Shown: positions 6,710 to 8,477 of the stretch, piece after piece
Layout: each line of letters begins with the position of its first letter
How positions within the stretch are numbered: the stretch's first letter is position 1
Source of the DNA: Pseudomonadales bacterium
GTDB taxonomy: Bacteria; Pseudomonadota; Gammaproteobacteria; Pseudomonadales; UBA7239
Assembly: GCA_020443005.1 (NCBI GenBank)
Contig: JAGRJA010000235.1
Span: 1-8,477 of the forward strand
DNA length: 8,477 nucleotides
Reading direction: 5' to 3'
Position numbers and translations under genes: made by a program
Notes under the pieces: model-generated
Seen by the model: only the letters and a program-made list of their open reading frames with translations
Databases searched by the model: none
Told to the model about the DNA's origin: nothing

Positions 6710-7771
6710 TCAGGTTTCAATCGTCTGGGTCTGTGGCCAGGCTGCGATAACGGCCTTGAACAGGGTTGCCAGGGGAATGGCAAAAAACACACCCCAGAAT
6801 CCCCAGATACCCCCAAAAACCAGTACGGCAAGAATAATGACCACCGGATGTAAATTAACGGCCTCTGAAAACAACAAAGGCACCAGCACATTACCATCAA
6901 GTGCCTGAATGACTCCGTAGATCACCATAAGGTAATAAAAATGTTCGCTTGCTCCCCACTGAAAAAAACCGACCGCCAACACAGGCAAGGTAACAAGCAC
7001 TGCGCCGACATAAGGCACAATCACGGATAATCCAACCAATACCCCAAGCAGCACTGAATATTTAAGCCCGATGATCTGGAAACACACAATCGCTGCCGCT
7101 CCGACAATCAGAATCTCGACGAACTTGCCACGAATATAATTGGCAATCTGCTGGTCCATCTCCATCAATACCTTATCGAGGATCAATCTCTTTCGTGGCA
7201 AAAAGGCAGCCAGACCGGCAAGAAGGCGCTCCCTGTCCTTGAGAAAAAAGAACACCAGAATCGGCACCAACACCAGATAAACCATCAAAGCCATCAGGCT
7301 GGAAAATGTTGAAAAGGAAACCGACAACAGGTTTTGTCCGATTACGCTGAGTTCACTGGTCAACTGGTCTGAAAGGGATTGCAACTGTTCCGCAGTAAAA
7401 AATTGCGGATATTTTTCAGGAAGCAAATACAAACCCTGGCGACCTTTTTCAATCATCCCGGGCATTTCATTCAAAAAGTTTCCCGATTGTTTCCAGACCA
7501 TCGGCAGCAAAAGCAGGAACATGGCTGCCAATGAAGAAACAAAGAGCGAGTAGACAATAGCAACTGCAAGCCACTGACTCACATTTCTTCTGGTCAATTT
7601 CTCGACAATACCCTGCAGGACAAAAGCAAAAATCAGGGCAGTAATGACGGGTGCAAGCACTACCCCCATGGTCAACATCAGAACAAAACCAAAAAACAGC
7701 AATAGCAGCAGAAAAAGTGCCTCTTCGTCACCGAGATACTGATCCAGCCATTTTGAGAATACTTTTAACAT
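6710..7771 (-). CDS. perM: AI-2E family transporter, PerM-like inner-membrane permease
   Basis: This is a polytopic inner-membrane protein of the AI-2E/PerM family. Members have been proposed as exporters of autoinducer-2 or as ion antiporters, and the true substrate of PerM itself is unknown. The 353 residues match the family's length. Hydrophobic segments lie at about 19–56 (two helices), 68–92, 155–177, 219–275 (probably three) and 280–345 (two or three), giving around eight. A soluble loop at about 95–150 lies between the third and fourth, as the family shows. The hallmark VIVPYVGAVLVTLP and the later Gly-rich VFGGIWGFWGVFFAIPLA are present. The ATG at 7771 follows the TusA-like stop by 10 bases, so the two genes are probably coupled. 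PerM genes sit beside bepA in E. coli as I recall it, and here bepA is one gene away, which supports the symbol. No transported compound can be assigned. Confidence 0.88.
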   Translation of the reverse strand: MLKVFSKWLDQYLGDEEALFLLLLLFFGFVLMLTMGVVLAPVITALIFAFVLQGIVEKLTRRNVSQWLAVAIVYSLFVSSLAAMFLLLLPMVWKQSGNFLNEMPGMIEKGRQGLYLLPEKYPQFFTAEQLQSLSDQLTSELSVIGQNLLSVSFSTFSSLMALMVYLVLVPILVFFFLKDRERLLAGLAAFLPRKRLILDKVLMEMDQQIANYIRGKFVEILIVGAAAIVCFQIIGLKYSVLLGVLVGLSVIVPYVGAVLVTLPVLAVGFFQWGASEHFYYLMVIYGVIQALDGNVLVPLLFSEAVNLHPVVIILAVLVFGGIWGFWGVFFAIPLATLFKAVIAAWPQTQTIET

Positions 7772-7781
7772 ATGAGCTGCT

Positions 7782-8042
7782 TCAGGCCTTTTTCAGATAA
7801 AAGATGTAATTCAGGTTTTCCTCAAAAAATGCCAGCAACTCATTTCCACTTTGCTTGGCATAGGCTTTTATATCCCTCACCGAACCACTATCCGTTGAGA
7901 TTACACACACAGACTGCCCAGAAGCCAGTTGGTTCAGCGCCCTTTTGGTTTTCAGTAAAGGCATCGGGCAGTGCTCTCCGGAAGCATCCACCCGAATTGA
8001 AACCTGTCGATCAAGCTCAGCCGTATTCAACATAAGTGACAA
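7782..8042 (-). CDS. TusA/SirA-family sulfur carrier (sulfurtransferase)
   Basis: This is a small cytoplasmic protein that carries a persulfide sulfur on one Cys. E. coli TusA passes sulfur towards tRNA 2-thiolation, and relatives serve other sulfur pathways. The 86 residues hold the family signature DASGEHCPMPLLKTKRAL with Cys25 in the CPxP motif at 25–28, followed by the beta-alpha-beta fold including DSGSVRDIKAYAKQSG. This ending is closer to the Pseudomonas PA1006 type than to TusA proper. PA1006 has been tied to molybdenum homeostasis and nitrate metabolism, and it also lies next to a PerM-type gene and a bepA-type gene as I recall. The start codon is uncertain. TTG at 8042 has AGGA 7 bases upstream, while ATG at 8033 has that site too far away (16 bases). 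The two differ by three residues. The TusBCD/TusE partners are not in the window. Confidence 0.87.
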   Translation of the reverse strand: MSLMLNTAELDRQVSIRVDASGEHCPMPLLKTKRALNQLASGQSVCVISTDSGSVRDIKAYAKQSGNELLAFFEENLNYIFYLKKA

Positions 8043-8094
8043 GTGCTCATCCTGAAAAGAAATTCATGGTAACAAGAGGAAAAACAAATAAAGC

Positions 8095-8123
8095 ATTAAA
8101 CCTGTTGGCATTTTTTCTGTCAG
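8095..8123 (-). promoter_or_regulatory. Sigma70-type promoter for the TusA-like–perM–M16 run
   Basis: On the minus strand CTGACA (8123–8118, 5/6) and TTTAAT (8100–8095, 5/6) are spaced by 17 bases. They predict a start near 8088 and a leader of about 46 bases. The -35 lies inside the spacer of the opposing bepA promoter. Confidence 0.55.
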
Positions 8124-8133
8124 TTAGTATAAC
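8105..8133 (+). promoter_or_regulatory. Sigma70-type promoter for bepA
   Basis: TTGGCA (8105–8110, 5/6) and TATAAC (8128–8133, 5/6) are spaced by exactly 17 bases. They predict a start near 8140 and a leader of about 70 bases. The element overlaps the divergent promoter on the other strand, so the two polymerases should compete. I see no clear sigma-E type -35 (GGAACTT) here. Confidence 0.6.
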
Positions 8134-8208
8134 CTATGTCGAAGTCGTCTCAACTGTCACCGGACAAATACAACTTTACACAAACTCACGAAACCCGACA
8201 CCCTGAAT

Positions 8209-8477
8209 ATGCTTTCAAAGCCTGCTGCAATCCGCCCGACTTCTTTCATTCTGATTGTTTGCATGATCTTGCTTTCCGGGTCCGGCTTCGTATCGGCCGA
8301 TTCCAACCCCTACAACTTGCCCGAACTGGGTGACAGTACATCCTCATTTATTTCCCTTCAGGAAGAAAAGCTGCTCGGTGACAGCTGGTTGCGTATCTAC
8401 CGAAGTCAGGCTCCGGTGCTTAACGACCCGCTAGTCACAGATTACCTCGAAAACCTGATTGATGAACTTGCTGTGTA
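8209..8477 (+). CDS. bepA: BepA-type M48 periplasmic chaperone/metalloprotease, N-terminal part (3' end outside window)
   Basis: BepA helps LptD and other outer-membrane proteins assemble at the BAM complex and degrades those that stall. It has an M48 zinc protease domain followed by TPR repeats. Only the first 89 codons are present. A signal peptide spans residues 1–30 (hydrophobic core 13–23, cleavage after VSA). The family's opening follows: NLPELGDS at 36–43, then the EEKLLGDSWLRIYRSQAPVLNDPLVTDYLENL segment that leads into the protease domain. The HExxH site would be beyond the edge. The ATG at 8209 is chosen because it alone gives a full signal peptide: the next Met (residue 19) would cut it short, and the frame upstream has no ATG before a stop at 8125. 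No Shine-Dalgarno is visible. The gene is divergent from the TusA-like–perM run, an arrangement that recalls bepA/perM in E. coli. Confidence 0.88.
   Translation, partial: MLSKPAAIRPTSFILIVCMILLSGSGFVSADSNPYNLPELGDSTSSFISLQEEKLLGDSWLRIYRSQAPVLNDPLVTDYLENLIDELAV

Noticed and set aside
8136..8333. 65-residue plus-strand frame starting just before the predicted bepA transcript start
   Set aside because: It overlaps the bepA signal peptide in another frame, and its ATG precedes the predicted +1 at about 8140. The bepA frame has clear family residues and this one has none.

Overview
The window reads as ordinary, gene-dense chromosome of a gammaproteobacterium. TrmL, MobA, a pitrilysin-size M16 protease and the PerM/BepA neighbourhood all look gammaproteobacterial, and the PerM–TusA-like–BepA order resembles what I recall from Pseudomonas (PA1005–PA1007) and, without the TusA-like gene, from E. 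coli (perM next to bepA). Base composition is near 50% GC by eye with no abrupt shifts. I see no insertion sequences, integrases, CRISPR arrays, tRNA or rRNA genes. The species cannot be fixed from the sequence alone.

Layout. Bases 1–3140 hold three minus-strand genes in a tight run: a PQQ-dependent quinohemoprotein alcohol dehydrogenase (960–3140), then mobA (343–951) after only 8 bases, then a secreted M23-family protein (start at 346, cut by the window edge) whose ATG overlaps the mobA stop. A 177-base divergent gap (3141–3317) leads to trmL on the plus strand (3318–3782). trmL converges across 38 bases on a second minus-strand run: a TusA-family sulfurtransferase (7782–8042), an AI-2E/PerM-type membrane protein (6710–7771) and a large periplasmic M16 (insulinase/pitrilysin) protease (3821–6694). 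These are probably co-transcribed from about 8088 leftward. From the same 166-base gap, bepA (M48 periplasmic chaperone/protease) starts on the plus strand at 8209 and is cut at 8477. The two promoters in that gap overlap each other.

How the genes fit together. The first cluster joins periplasmic alcohol oxidation (PQQ plus haem c, with a Ca2+-type active site) to molybdenum cofactor maturation and cell-wall hydrolysis. Nothing links these chemically, so shared expression is an inference from spacing only. The second cluster is an envelope-quality theme: BepA for outer-membrane protein assembly, an M16 peptidase, a PerM-like permease and a TusA-like sulfur carrier. TusA-like proteins of this kind have been linked to molybdenum enzyme function in Pseudomonas, which gives a loose link to mobA. 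No clearly new system is present. The points worth a second look are the ADH–mobA–M23 arrangement, the ADH's C-terminal tail and metal-site residue, and the two compact divergent promoter regions.
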